64,000 bases of DNA from the NCBI GenBank assembly GCA_036227345.1, contig CP109468.1, forward strand, positions 5,394,001 through 5,458,000. The letters run 5' to 3'. Source of the DNA: Streptomyces sp. NBC_01463. GTDB lineage: Bacteria; Actinomycetota; Actinomycetes; Streptomycetales; Streptomycetaceae. This document shows, one piece after another, positions 53,390-62,717 of this stretch. A program made the translations under genes and the position numbers. The notes beneath the pieces are model-generated. The model was given only the letters and a program-made list of their open reading frames with translations. It ran no database searches and was not told the DNA's origin. The first letter of the stretch is position 1, and the number at the start of each line of letters is the position of its first letter.

Positions 53390-54192
53390 CCGCGTTCGAC
53401 GTGAGCGAGCGGCGGATCTGGGACGGTCACGCCGAGAGCTACGCCCGCACCTTCGCCCGCCTCTGCGCCCACACGGTGCCCGCCCTGCTGGACGCCGCGG
53501 ACACCGGCGCCGGGACGCGCCTGCTCGACGTGGGGTGCGGCAGCGGCAGCGTGACGGTGGCCGCCGCCGGGCGCGGTGCCGTCGTACGGGCCGTGGACGC
53601 CGAACCGGGCATGGTGGCGGCGACCAGGCGGGCGGCCCCCGGGGCCGAGGTCCGCTCCGGCTCGCTGCCCCAGCTTCCCTACCCGGACGGTGAGTTCGAC
53701 GCCGTCGTGGCCAACTTCGTGCTCAACCACGTCGGCCGGCCGCTGGACGCGCTCGTCGAGATGCGCCGCATCACCCGCCCCGGCGGCCGGATCGCCGTCA
53801 CGGTCTGGCAGGTGCCGAACGCCCCGGGCCAGGCGCTGATCGGCCGCGCCGCGCAGGCCGCAGGACTGACCCGGCCCGACTGGCTGGCCACGGTCGACGA
53901 GGAGCACAACTTCCCGCGCACCCCGGACGGTCTGGGCGCCCTGCTGACGGCGGCCGGACTCGGGGACGTACGCGGCACGTCGCTGTCCTGGGACCACCGG
54001 AGCGGTGCGGACGAGTGGTGGGCCGGACCCGCGTCCGGCGTGGCCGCGATCGGGCAGCTGGTCAACAGCCGGGGGCCGCAGGGGGTGGCCGCCGCCAAGC
54101 GGGAGTACGACGTCATGTGCCGGGAGTTCGAGGGTGAGGACGGGCTGTTGACGCTTCCGCACGTGGCGGTGCTCGCCCACGGGAGGGTGTAG
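53386..54192 (+). CDS. SAM-dependent methyltransferase
   Basis: The 268-aa class I methyltransferase shows motif I LLDVGCGSGSVT near residue 45, an acidic residue at the end of strand 2 (VRAVDAEPGM), motif IV FDAVVANFVLNHVG and post-motif ITRPGGRIAVTVW, typical of the type 11 (UbiE-like) group. GTG 53386 overlaps the previous stop by 4 nt. The methyl acceptor is unknown; the partner hypothetical may present or modulate it. Confidence 0.88.
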   Translation: MTAFDVSERRIWDGHAESYARTFARLCAHTVPALLDAADTGAGTRLLDVGCGSGSVTVAAAGRGAVVRAVDAEPGMVAATRRAAPGAEVRSGSLPQLPYPDGEFDAVVANFVLNHVGRPLDALVEMRRITRPGGRIAVTVWQVPNAPGQALIGRAAQAAGLTRPDWLATVDEEHNFPRTPDGLGALLTAAGLGDVRGTSLSWDHRSGADEWWAGPASGVAAIGQLVNSRGPQGVAAAKREYDVMCREFEGEDGLLTLPHVAVLAHGRV

Positions 54193-54204
54193 CCGCACAG
54201 CGAA

Positions 54205-54233
54205 GGGCCCGGACGCTTCCGCCGTCCGGGCCC
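54205..54233. terminator. Terminator between methyltransferase and LCP gene
   Basis: GGGCCCGGACG (54205-54215) pairs perfectly with CGTCCGGGCCC (54223-54233) over 7 nt, between convergent genes. Confidence 0.8.
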
Positions 54234-54253
54234 CCGCCGATGTCCGCCCGCGG

Positions 54254-55546
54254 TCAGCTGCCGGTGACCGTGACCTTCTCGTCGTTGTTCAGCTGCTCGA
54301 CCAGCTGCTTGACCTTGGCCTTGTCCCAGACCAGGTTGCCGCCCGTGGAGCCGGAGATCGGCATGTTGAGCGAGGCGCCGTCGCCGCCGGTGACGCCCTT
54401 CATGGCGAAGAACATCTGGCCCAGGGACCAGAGCGACATGTCCTTGTCGACGACGAGGGTGTCGAGACCGGCGCCCATCGTCGGGTACAGCTTGAACGGG
54501 TTGAGGATCGTCGACGCCGTGGCCGTCTGGCTCGCCAGCGCCGCGAGGAACTTCTGCTGGTTCTTCGTACGGTCCAGGTCGGAGGTGAAGGCGTGCCGGG
54601 TCCGCACGAAGGCGAGTGCCTGCTGGCCGTCGAGGGTCTGCTTGCCGGCCTGGAAGTCGGCGCCGGAGTACTTGTCCTTGAACGCCTTGGGGATGTCCAG
54701 CTCCACGCCGCCGATCGCGTCCACGATCTTGGCGAAGCCGCCGAAGCCGATCTCGACGTAGTGGTCGATGTGCAGCCCGGTGTTGAACTCGACCGTACGG
54801 ACCAGGAGTTCGGGTCCGTCCTCGGCGTACGCGGCGTTCAGCTTGGTGGTGCGGCCCTTGCCCTCGAACCGCTTGCCCGATTCGGAGCCGACGAACGAGG
54901 GGATCTCGACGTTCGAGTCACGGGGCAGCGAGACCAGCGTCGGGCCGTTCGAGCCGTCGTGCAGGATCATCATCGAGTCGGTCCGCTTGCCCTCGGCGGA
55001 GCCCGTGTGGAGCTTCTTCTTGTCCTCGGACGTCATGCCCTCGCGGCTGTCGGACCCGACGATCAGATAGTTCGTGCCGTCGCCGCTCTTCGGCCGCTCG
55101 ATGACCTTGGAGAGGTCGACGTCGCGCTTCAGCTTGGAGTCGGCCCAGAAGTACGTGCCGACGGAGACGGCGAGCACCACGACCACGAGGCTCAGCACGC
55201 CGATCTTGATCCGGCGGCCCCAGTTCGGCGCGGCCCCCGGCCGGCCCTGGACATAGCCGCTGTCGCCCGGCCCGCTCCCGTGCCCACCACCGCGGCCGCC
55301 GTTGCCGCCGCCGTAGACCTGGCCCGTGTTGTAGCCGCTGTCGTACTCCGGGGAGTCGCCGTAGCCGCCGGGCTGCTGCGGCAACTGCGGCTGCCTCGGC
55401 GGCGCCGGGCGCTGCTGGGGCGGGGCGGGGCGCCGCTGGACGTGCGGCATCGAGCGGGCGCTCTCGGGCCGGTCGCTCGCGCTTCCCTGCCCGTAGCGGT
55501 TTCCGCTGCGGTTGTCGCCGTTCCAGCCCTCGGGCCTATCGTTCAT
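54254..55546 (-). CDS. LytR-CpsA-Psr family protein 1
   Basis: The 430-aa protein has a Pro/Gly/Gln-rich cytoplasmic leader of 110 residues, one membrane helix (about 114-134) and the extracellular LCP domain: LIVGSDSR near residue 158, SMMILH, LVSLPRDSNVEIP, KLNAAYAEDG, HIDHYVEIGFGGF and ALAFVRTRH. LCP enzymes transfer undecaprenyl-linked glycopolymers to peptidoglycan. No C-terminal LytR_C domain follows, unlike its neighbours. ATG 55546 is the start. It is divergent from a thioesterase gene. Confidence 0.92.
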   Translation of the reverse strand: MNDRPEGWNGDNRSGNRYGQGSASDRPESARSMPHVQRRPAPPQQRPAPPRQPQLPQQPGGYGDSPEYDSGYNTGQVYGGGNGGRGGGHGSGPGDSGYVQGRPGAAPNWGRRIKIGVLSLVVVVLAVSVGTYFWADSKLKRDVDLSKVIERPKSGDGTNYLIVGSDSREGMTSEDKKKLHTGSAEGKRTDSMMILHDGSNGPTLVSLPRDSNVEIPSFVGSESGKRFEGKGRTTKLNAAYAEDGPELLVRTVEFNTGLHIDHYVEIGFGGFAKIVDAIGGVELDIPKAFKDKYSGADFQAGKQTLDGQQALAFVRTRHAFTSDLDRTKNQQKFLAALASQTATASTILNPFKLYPTMGAGLDTLVVDKDMSLWSLGQMFFAMKGVTGGDGASLNMPISGSTGGNLVWDKAKVKQLVEQLNNDEKVTVTGS

Positions 55547-55665
55547 GCGATCCAGTGTGCAGGTCCGGGCCACTGCTATTACAGGGTGTGAGGGAAATCG
55601 GACCAGGGCTGTTGCCAAGCTGATGCATTGCGACGCACTCGTGGCCCCCGCATAAGGTGGAGGGC

Positions 55666-56214
55666 ATGACAGATCAGGCCCCGCACCCGGAGGGTGACAT
55701 TCCGGGCAAGCCGACCGCGGCGTCCCGGACCACCCTCAGCCACATCATGACCGGCAGCGACACGAACCTGCTGGGTACGGTGCACGGCGGCGTGATCATG
55801 AAGCTGGTCGACGACGCGGCGGGCGCGGTGGCCGGCCGGCACTCCGGCGGCCCCGCGGTGACGGCCTCGATGGACGAGATGGTCTTCCTGGAGCCGGTCC
55901 GCGTCGGTGACCTTGTTCACGTCCGCGCCCAGGTGAACTGGACCGGCCGCTCCTCCATGGAGGTCGGCGTCCGGGTCATGGCCGAGCGGTGGAACGAGTC
56001 GACCCCCGCCCAGCAGGTCGGCAGCGCGTACCTGGTGTTCGCGGCGGTCGACGCGGACGGCAGGCCGCGCCGGGTGCCGCCGGTCGTCCCGGAGACGGAA
56101 CGCGACAACCGGCGCTACCAGGAGGCGCAGATCCGCCGTACCCACCGGCTGGCCCGCCGCCGCGCGATCAAGGAGCTGCGCGAGAAGCGCGCGGCCGACG
56201 GCATCGAGGACTGA
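55666..56214 (+). CDS. Acyl-CoA thioesterase (hotdog fold)
   Basis: The 182-aa protein is a hotdog-fold acyl-CoA hydrolase of the YciA/ACOT7 type: NLLGTVHGGVIMKLVDDAAGAVAGRHSGG (active-site helix with the acidic DD), followed by DEMVFLEPVRVGDLVHVRAQVNWTGRSSMEVGV. A basic C-terminal tail of about 40 residues (RRTHRLARRRAIKELREKR) extends past the domain. ATG 55666 is the start, with AAGGTGGAGG upstream. It should hydrolyse acyl-CoA thioesters; its position inside an LCP cluster is not explained by that. Confidence 0.9.
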   Translation: MTDQAPHPEGDIPGKPTAASRTTLSHIMTGSDTNLLGTVHGGVIMKLVDDAAGAVAGRHSGGPAVTASMDEMVFLEPVRVGDLVHVRAQVNWTGRSSMEVGVRVMAERWNESTPAQQVGSAYLVFAAVDADGRPRRVPPVVPETERDNRRYQEAQIRRTHRLARRRAIKELREKRAADGIED

Positions 56215-56247
56215 GGGCCCCGCGAGGACCCCGCAAGCCTCGGGTCC

Positions 56248-57711
56248 TTACGGGCAGACCACCTCGTCGCCCTTCACCGCGCCGAACCTGCCCGGATCGG
56301 GCTCCTCGGCCCGGACCCGCTCCACCGCGCGGTAGTCCGCGCCCGCGGTCACCTTCATCGTGCCGCCCTGCCCCTTCACGGCCTTCAGCTCGGCACCCGG
56401 CAGCGCGGCGGACAGGGATTTCGCGGACCGGTCCCAGCGCGGGTCGTACGTGATCAGGGTGTGCTTGAGGTCGCGCTGCGGCGCGGTGAGCGGGGCGCGG
56501 GTGGTGTTGAAGCCGGTGGCGTGCAGCGCCGCGTCGACCGTGGAGCCCAGGCCGTCCTTCGGGGTGCCGTTGTAGACCTGCACCCGGATCTGCTGCGGGG
56601 CGACGTCGACCTTCTTCGCCGGCGCCTGCTTGGGCCGGGCGACGGTCAGCGGTTTGTCGTCCCGCAGCGCCTGGAACAGCTGCTTCGACTTCTTCGGGTC
56701 CCATTTGACCGTCGAGCCGATGCCCTTGACCTGGTACGCGACGTTCCCCATCGGCACCGAGGTGAATTCGGACGAGGCGGCGGAGAAGCCCCGCATCGCC
56801 TGCCCGAGGTCCAGCATCTGCTCCGTACCGAAGCCCTTGTCGGCCCGGACCGACCTCAGCATCGTCGAGGCGACCTCGCGGAACTTCACCGGGTTGAGCA
56901 GCACACCGCTGCTGGTCGCCTGCTTGATCAGCGAGGCCATGAACTTCTGCTGGCGCTGCATCCGGCCCAGGTCGGCGGCGCCGTCGATGTGCCGGGAGCG
57001 GACGTACTGGAGTGCCTGGCCGCCGTCCAGCTCATGGGTGCCGGCCGCGAGGTCGAGTCCGGTGTACGAGTCCTTCATCGGCCGGGTGGTGCAGATCTTC
57101 ACCTTGCCGAGCGTGTCCACCGTCGTCATGAAGCTGGTGAAGTCGACCTCCAGGTAGTGGTCGACCTTGACGCCCGTCATGTGCTCGACGGTCCGCACGG
57201 TCAGATTCGGGCCGCCCTCGGCGTAGGCGGCGTTCAGCTTCACCGGGTGGGCCGCGTGCTCCTTGCCGGTGGTCCGGTCCCGGTGCGCGGGGATCTCGGC
57301 GTAACTGTCGCGCGGCAGGCTGACGATGCTGGCGCGCTCCTTGTCCGCGGACAGGTGCACCAGCATGATCGTGTCGGTGCAGTGGCAGGGCGCACCGCCC
57401 AGCCGGTACTTCTTCTTCTCCGCCGCCGTGATCTTGTCGCGGCCGTCGGTGCCGACGAGCAGCAGATTCATGCCGTTGCCGGCCCGGGGCCGGTTCTTCA
57501 TGTCCTTGAACGGGTCGATCCGGTCGATGCCCGTCTCCAGGTTGGTCACCACGGCATGGCCGATACCGCCGGCGCCGAGCACCAGAACGGAGAGCCCGGT
57601 CGCCACCCGCATGCCCCAGCGCGGTCTCTCGTCCTGCTTTCTGGGCCGCCTGCGCTGCGGGGGAGCGGCACGGGGCCGCGGCGGACGGGGGGAGCGGTGC
57701 GGCGTGGGCAC
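56248..57711 (-). CDS. LytR-CpsA-Psr family protein 2 (with LytR_C)
   Basis: The 487-aa protein begins at GTG 57711. The cytoplasmic leader is Pro/Arg-rich; a membrane helix (MRVATGLSVLVLGAGGIGHAV) precedes the LCP domain with LLLVGTDGRD, CTDTIMLVHLS, IVSLPRDSYAEIP, KLNAAYAEGG, DHYLEVDFTSF and ALQYVRSRH. A C-terminal LytR_C domain starts near IRVQVYNGTPKDGLGSTVD. An internal pair of Cys (APCHCTD) is specific to this copy. It is divergent from the glycosyltransferase. Function: transfer of glycopolymers to the cell wall. Confidence 0.9.
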   Translation of the reverse strand: MPTPHRSPRPPRPRAAPPQRRRPRKQDERPRWGMRVATGLSVLVLGAGGIGHAVVTNLETGIDRIDPFKDMKNRPRAGNGMNLLLVGTDGRDKITAAEKKKYRLGGAPCHCTDTIMLVHLSADKERASIVSLPRDSYAEIPAHRDRTTGKEHAAHPVKLNAAYAEGGPNLTVRTVEHMTGVKVDHYLEVDFTSFMTTVDTLGKVKICTTRPMKDSYTGLDLAAGTHELDGGQALQYVRSRHIDGAADLGRMQRQQKFMASLIKQATSSGVLLNPVKFREVASTMLRSVRADKGFGTEQMLDLGQAMRGFSAASSEFTSVPMGNVAYQVKGIGSTVKWDPKKSKQLFQALRDDKPLTVARPKQAPAKKVDVAPQQIRVQVYNGTPKDGLGSTVDAALHATGFNTTRAPLTAPQRDLKHTLITYDPRWDRSAKSLSAALPGAELKAVKGQGGTMKVTAGADYRAVERVRAEEPDPGRFGAVKGDEVVCP

Positions 57712-57891
57712 GGGGGGACACCTCCGCGGTGCAAGGGGATCTGTCGCACGGTAGGCCCATACGATCTGCATCCCGGGAAGCAGACCGGCGGCGCGCGCCC
57801 CTGTCCCCCATTCGCGGTAACGTGGCGGCCGAATACCGCCGCCTGGAGGGGTGCGAACCCCCGGCGCCCCCGAGGACCCCCCGAGGACCAC

Positions 57892-58923
57892 ATGTCTGCC
57901 GCGCAGCACCCCGCCGTCTCCGTGATCATGCCGGTTCTCAACGAGGAGCGGCACCTCCGGAACTCCGTCCGGCACATCCTGGAACAGGAGTACGCGGGCG
58001 AGATGGAGGTGGTGATCGCGCTCGGCCCGTCCACGGACCGTACCGACGAGATCGCCGCCGAGCTGGTCGCGGAGGACCCCCGGGTCCAGACCGTGCCGAA
58101 CCCCACCGGCCGCACCCCCGCCGCGCTCAACGCCGCGATCAAGGCCTCCAGCCACCCCGTAGTGGTGCGCGTCGACGGCCACGGCATGCTCTCGCCGAAC
58201 TACATCGCGACCGCCGTCCGGCTCCTGGAGGAGACGGGCGCGCAGAACGTCGGCGGCATCATGCACGCGGAGGGCGAGAACGCCTGGGAGGACGCCGTCG
58301 CCGCGGCCATGACGTCGAAGATCGGCGTCGGCAACGCCGCCTTCCACACGGGCGGCGAGGCCGGACCGGCCGAGACCGTCTTCCTGGGCGTCTTCCGCCG
58401 GGAGGCCCTGGAGAAGGCCGACGGCTACAACATCGAGTTCATCCGCGCCCAGGACTGGGAGCTGAACTTCCGCATCCGCGAGGCCGGCGGGCTGATCTGG
58501 TTCTCGCCCGAGCTGCGCGTGCAGTACCGGCCGCGCCCCTCCGTCCGGGCCCTGGCCAAGCAGTACAAGGACTACGGCCGCTGGCGCCACGTCGTCGCCC
58601 GCTACCACCCCGGCTCGATCAACCTGCGCTACCTCGCCCCGCCGACCGCCGTCGTCGCCATCGCGGCGGGCCTCGTGGTGGGCGCCGCCGTCACCCCGTG
58701 GGCGCTGGTCGTCCCGGCCGGTTACGTCGCGGCGATCGTCGCGGGCTCCCTCCCGGCGGGCAAGGGCCTGCCGCTGAAGGCGCGGGCGCAGATCCCGGTG
58801 GCGCTGGCGACCATGCACATGTCGTGGGGCTACGGCTTCCTGACGAGCCCGCGCTCGCTGGCGAAGCGGGTCATCGCGAGCCGGCGGCCGGCGATCGCCG
58901 CGCCGGGCGCGCCGGTGGCCTGA
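57892..58923 (+). CDS. Family 2 glycosyltransferase
   Basis: The 343-aa protein starts at ATG 57892, behind GAGGA. The GT-A fold opens VSVIMPVLNEERHLRNSV; the metal region reads VVRVDGHGMLSPNYI and the catalytic-base region FIRAQDWELNFRIREAGG. A C-terminal hydrophobic section (about residues 245-285, VVAIAAGLVVGAAVTPWALVVPAGYVAAIVAG) anchors it in the membrane. It resembles ExoA-type enzymes that add sugars to polyprenyl-linked intermediates. Between LCP genes it is a good candidate for building the polymer they attach. Confidence 0.9.
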   Translation: MSAAQHPAVSVIMPVLNEERHLRNSVRHILEQEYAGEMEVVIALGPSTDRTDEIAAELVAEDPRVQTVPNPTGRTPAALNAAIKASSHPVVVRVDGHGMLSPNYIATAVRLLEETGAQNVGGIMHAEGENAWEDAVAAAMTSKIGVGNAAFHTGGEAGPAETVFLGVFRREALEKADGYNIEFIRAQDWELNFRIREAGGLIWFSPELRVQYRPRPSVRALAKQYKDYGRWRHVVARYHPGSINLRYLAPPTAVVAIAAGLVVGAAVTPWALVVPAGYVAAIVAGSLPAGKGLPLKARAQIPVALATMHMSWGYGFLTSPRSLAKRVIASRRPAIAAPGAPVA

Positions 58924-58937
58924 CCGGCAGAGACGAC

Positions 58938-58974
58938 GAGAGGGGGCGCCCGGCCGGACCGGGCGCCCCCTCTC
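58938..58974. terminator. Terminator between glycosyltransferase and LCP 3
   Basis: A perfect 16-bp inverted repeat (58938-58953 with 58959-58974, loop CCGGA) lies between convergent stops. Confidence 0.88.
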
Positions 58975-58986
58975 GCGTACCGCCTG

Positions 58987-60681
58987 TCAGCTCTTTCCGT
59001 CCCACCGGTAGACGGAGTAGATGTCCATGCACTGGCTCTTGTCCGCGGCGTTGATATCGTCCGCGCCGTCCGGAAGATCACCCGCCTCGACCTTCGGGGC
59101 CTTGTACACGGTTCCGTCGCGCCAGTCCGCGCCGACGACGACGGTCAGCTCGCCGGCCTTCGGGTCCGCCTTGACCGCGGTGGTCGGCAGGCCCAGCGCC
59201 TTGGCGACGGACTGCGCGTCCGCGTTGCCCTGGTCCCCGTCCTCCTTCGGGTACCGGACCTCCGTGTCCTTGCTCGGCTCGGCGTTCTCCGTATCGGCCT
59301 GGGCGAAGCCCTTGCCGTGCAGGATGCCGGCGACCTCGGCGGCCCGCCCGTCCTTGGGCGCCTGGCCGACACCGGTGCCGTTCACCACCGAGACACCGAG
59401 GGTGGCCGGGGCCGCCGCGGGGGGACCCGAGGGCTTCGCCTTCGGCTTCGTCTTGGCCTTGCCGTTCTTGTCGAACGCCACGTCGTCGCGGAGCAGCCGC
59501 CACAGGGAGTCCGCGGACTTCTCGACGGGGACGAGCTTGTTCCTGTCCTGGGACCACTCGGCCGTGGGCATGGTCGCCATGGTGATGCGGTCGATCGGCA
59601 CGCTCTTGAGCTGCATCGACAGGTCGTAGAGCTTCTTGACCGAACGGATCTCGTCGGACACCTGGAGCGCCTTGGTCGCCGTCTCCGCGAGGTTCGTCAG
59701 CCGCCCCGCGTCCGACCAGAGATTCTGCTTCTTGAGCGTGCGCAGCATGGAGTTCATGTACATGTGCTGGGCCTTGGCGCGGTTCTGGTCGTTGCCGAAC
59801 GCGTGCCGCGTACGCAACCACTGAAGAGCCTGCTTGCCCTGCACGGTGTTGGGGCCCGCCGGCAGCTTGAGGCCGGAGCCGCCGCGGACGAGGCGGGTGG
59901 GTTTGTCCCACACACCCGTCTTCACGCAGACCTCCACGCCGCCGATCGCGTCGGCCATGGCCACCACGCCCGCGAAGTCGAGCATGATCCAGTGATCGAT
60001 GTAGACGCCGGTCAGCTTTTCCCAGGTGGTCAGCGTGCAGCCGGGGCCACCGCGCTGAAGGGACTCGTTGATCGGACTGTTGTCCGTCGCGGGGTACTTC
60101 TGACCGGTCTTGGAGTCCGTGCAATCGGGGATGTGGAGGATCGTGTCGCGGGGAATGCTGACCAGCGAGGAGTTCTTCCGGTCCGCCGAGATGTGCAGCA
60201 GCATCTGGACGTCGGCCCGCGGCTTGTCCCCGACCGTGTCCCTGCTGCCGCCCAGCTTCACGTTCTCCGCGCTGTTCCGGCTGTCCGAGCCGATCAGCAG
60301 GATGTTGAGCGGGGTGTCGCCCGCGGCGTTGGGCGCGGCCTTCTTCACACCGCTCTCGCCGCCGCTGCGGGCACTGCTGCGGATGTTGTTGTTGAGATGC
60401 CGGTAGTAGAGGTACCCGGCCGTGGCCGTCCCGAATATCAGCAGGGCCAGTGTGATGGCCGCCCACCGGAACACGCGGCGCTTGCGGGACTTCGCGGCCG
60501 CCCGTTTCCGCGGTCTGCCGCGCCGGTGGCTCGCACGCCCGCCTCCGTCTTCGCCGCCTTCGCCCTCCGCAGCGAGCGGGCCCGGGCCGTCCTCCGCGTA
60601 GAGGCCGTCGTCCCAGCCGAGCTGGCCGGCATGCCGGACGCGTGGTCGCGTCCCCTCCCCGGGCGTGCTGCTTCGTCCCAC
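58987..60681 (-). CDS. LytR-CpsA-Psr family protein 3 (with LytR_C)
   Basis: The 564-aa protein starts at GTG 60681, behind AGGGGGG. A 70-residue acidic then strongly basic leader (RRGRPRKRAAAKSRKRR) precedes a membrane helix (WAAITLALLIFGTATAGYLYY) and the LCP domain: NILLIGSDSRNS, DVQMLLHISAD, LVSIPRDTILHIPDC, DHWIMLDFAGV and ALQWLRTRHAFG. A Lys/Pro/Ala linker leads to a LytR_C domain (LGVSVVNGTGVGQAPKDG). The extreme C-terminus adds about 50 residues unique to this copy. Role: ligation of wall glycopolymers. Confidence 0.92.
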   Translation of the reverse strand: MGRSSTPGEGTRPRVRHAGQLGWDDGLYAEDGPGPLAAEGEGGEDGGGRASHRRGRPRKRAAAKSRKRRVFRWAAITLALLIFGTATAGYLYYRHLNNNIRSSARSGGESGVKKAAPNAAGDTPLNILLIGSDSRNSAENVKLGGSRDTVGDKPRADVQMLLHISADRKNSSLVSIPRDTILHIPDCTDSKTGQKYPATDNSPINESLQRGGPGCTLTTWEKLTGVYIDHWIMLDFAGVVAMADAIGGVEVCVKTGVWDKPTRLVRGGSGLKLPAGPNTVQGKQALQWLRTRHAFGNDQNRAKAQHMYMNSMLRTLKKQNLWSDAGRLTNLAETATKALQVSDEIRSVKKLYDLSMQLKSVPIDRITMATMPTAEWSQDRNKLVPVEKSADSLWRLLRDDVAFDKNGKAKTKPKAKPSGPPAAAPATLGVSVVNGTGVGQAPKDGRAAEVAGILHGKGFAQADTENAEPSKDTEVRYPKEDGDQGNADAQSVAKALGLPTTAVKADPKAGELTVVVGADWRDGTVYKAPKVEAGDLPDGADDINAADKSQCMDIYSVYRWDGKS

Positions 60682-60731
60682 CAGGACCCCCCTGCTGCTT
60701 CAGACTCGCGGTATCGCGCGGTGACCCGGTG

Positions 60732-62495
60732 TCACTTGGCGCACACTTCCTTGTCGGCGCTGGCCTTCGGAATGTCGATCTTGGCCGGCCCGGCGATGGG
60801 GGTGCCCGCGCCCTTGAAGTCAGCCCCCAGTGTCAGCACCATCGCCTGCAGTCCCACGGCATCCTTGGTGCCCGGCTTCAGCGCCGTGGCGGGAAGCCCC
60901 ATCATCTCGGCGAGCGCCCGGGCCTGGTCGGCCTGGTTCGGCGCGTACTCGAGCGTCGTCTTCGCGGCCTTCGCCGGGGCGTTGGCCTTGTTCGTCGACT
61001 TCAGAACGCCCTTTTCGTTCTGCAGCCAGGTGACGGTCTGCTGGGCGGCGCCGGAGATCCCGCCACCGTTGTACACATCGACGCGGACGTCGGCCGCCGC
61101 CGCCTTGGTTCCCTTGAGGAGCGCGTCCTGCTTGCTCTTGGCGGCCTTCTTCTGCGCGGCCACCTCGGTCAGCGAGGTGTCTTCCTGCATCATCGACAAC
61201 AGCTGGGGCGCCTTGACCGGGTCCACGACCACGGTGACCGGTGTGGGCTCCGCCGGGTTGTCGATGACCGGCAGCGTGACGAACGTGATGTTCTTCGTGT
61301 CGATCTTGGTGAGTTCCTTGGCCAGCGTGGTCAGCTTCGGCACCGAGTCGATGGCCGAGTCGACCGTCAGCGCCTTCGTCGCCGCGTCCGCCAGCTTGAA
61401 CAGCTTCTTCGGGCTCGTCAGCGTGTCGTCCGACTTCATCTCCCGGACCATCGAGCCGAGGAACTGCTGCTGGCCCTTGATCCGGTCGAGGTCGCTGCCG
61501 TTGGCGTAGGCGTGCCGGGTCCGTACGAACGCCAGTGCCTGCTCGCCCTGCACGTTGTGCGGGCCCGCCGACAGGTTGAGGTGCGACTTGTCGTCCTTGA
61601 CCGCGTGGGCCAGGCAGATGTCGACGCCGCCTACCGCCGTGGACAGGGTCTTGACCGCGTTGAAGTCGACCATCATGAAGTGGTCGACCTTCAGACCGGT
61701 GAGCTCCTTGACGGTGTCCATCGTGCAGCCCGGGTCGCGGCCGTCCTGGCCGAGGCTCGTGTTGAACCGGACGTTCTGCGTGCCCGGGATGGTCTTCTCG
61801 GAACCGTCCTCCTGCTTGGCCTTGCAGTCCGGGATGTTCGTCATGAGGTCACGGGGGATGCTCACCGCGGTGGCGTTGGTGCGGTCCTTGGACACGTGGA
61901 ACAGGATGTTCGTGTCCGCGTGCCCGACGCTGCCCGCGTCGCCGTAGCCCTCGTTGCCCGCGCCGGTCCGCTTGTCCGTACCGATGACCAATATGTTGAG
62001 GGGTGCGTTGGCCGTGACGACGTCCTTGTTGCCGCGGTCGCCGATGTCGACGGAGCTCAGGTTGCCGTTGAAGTGCTGGTACAGCCAGTACCCGCCGGCC
62101 GAGACGCCGACCAGCAGGAAGGCCATCACCCCGCCCGTCCAGAGCAGCGCCTTCTTGCGACGGGCCTTCGGGGCCTTGCGCTTGCGCCGGCCCGCGCTGT
62201 TCTCCGCGGAGCCGGCAGCCTCCTGGCCGCGCGGGCCGGAGCCCGAACGGCGGCCACCCTGGCGCGGCACCTCACGCCCGCGACGCGATCCCTCGCCCGC
62301 CGGGCGACGTGCGCCGTCGCCGTCACGTACGGCACTTCTGCGCCCGGAACTCCGGGGGGCCGAACCGCCCGACGCTCTGCCCGAATCCCCTCCGGATTGA
62401 TTCAGTCGCAGTTCGTAGTCGCCGGTGTCCGGGTTGAGAACCCACTGGTCTGCGGGGTCGATTTCTTCCGCCCGCCCACGGCCTTTTGCATCCAC
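60732..62495 (-). CDS. LytR-CpsA-Psr family protein 4 (with LytR_C)
   Basis: The 587-aa protein starts at GTG 62495; GGAGG lies 12 nt upstream, a little far. The leader (about 115 residues) begins with DPADQWVLNPDTGDYELRL, is Ser/Arg/Gly-rich and ends in a basic patch (RRKRKAPKARRKK) before the membrane helix. LCP motifs: NILVIGTDKRTG, DTNILFHVSKD, AVSIPRDLMTNIPDC, DHFMMVDFNAV and ALAFVRTRHAY. A LytR_C domain follows (VRVDVYNGGGISGAAQQ). It lies 50 nt upstream of LCP 3 on the same strand, so the two are probably co-transcribed. Confidence 0.92.
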   Translation of the reverse strand: MDAKGRGRAEEIDPADQWVLNPDTGDYELRLNQSGGDSGRASGGSAPRSSGRRSAVRDGDGARRPAGEGSRRGREVPRQGGRRSGSGPRGQEAAGSAENSAGRRKRKAPKARRKKALLWTGGVMAFLLVGVSAGGYWLYQHFNGNLSSVDIGDRGNKDVVTANAPLNILVIGTDKRTGAGNEGYGDAGSVGHADTNILFHVSKDRTNATAVSIPRDLMTNIPDCKAKQEDGSEKTIPGTQNVRFNTSLGQDGRDPGCTMDTVKELTGLKVDHFMMVDFNAVKTLSTAVGGVDICLAHAVKDDKSHLNLSAGPHNVQGEQALAFVRTRHAYANGSDLDRIKGQQQFLGSMVREMKSDDTLTSPKKLFKLADAATKALTVDSAIDSVPKLTTLAKELTKIDTKNITFVTLPVIDNPAEPTPVTVVVDPVKAPQLLSMMQEDTSLTEVAAQKKAAKSKQDALLKGTKAAAADVRVDVYNGGGISGAAQQTVTWLQNEKGVLKSTNKANAPAKAAKTTLEYAPNQADQARALAEMMGLPATALKPGTKDAVGLQAMVLTLGADFKGAGTPIAGPAKIDIPKASADKEVCAK

Positions 62496-62717
62496 GGTCG
62501 CTTGAGTCCTCCGTCGGTGCCACGCGAGGCGCCTCCCCCGATAAGGCGCTCATTCTTCGCTCCGGAAGTGCGCGGCCGTATGGCCGGTAGCACCGGATCG
62601 CGTCACACTATCCGTCCCGTTCGCCGTCCAGCGACGGGCGTGACACATTCCACGGCCCTTACAACAGGGCATTCTTCCCATTGCACGCCGAACGTAGATG
62701 TCCGCTTGGCCATTGCT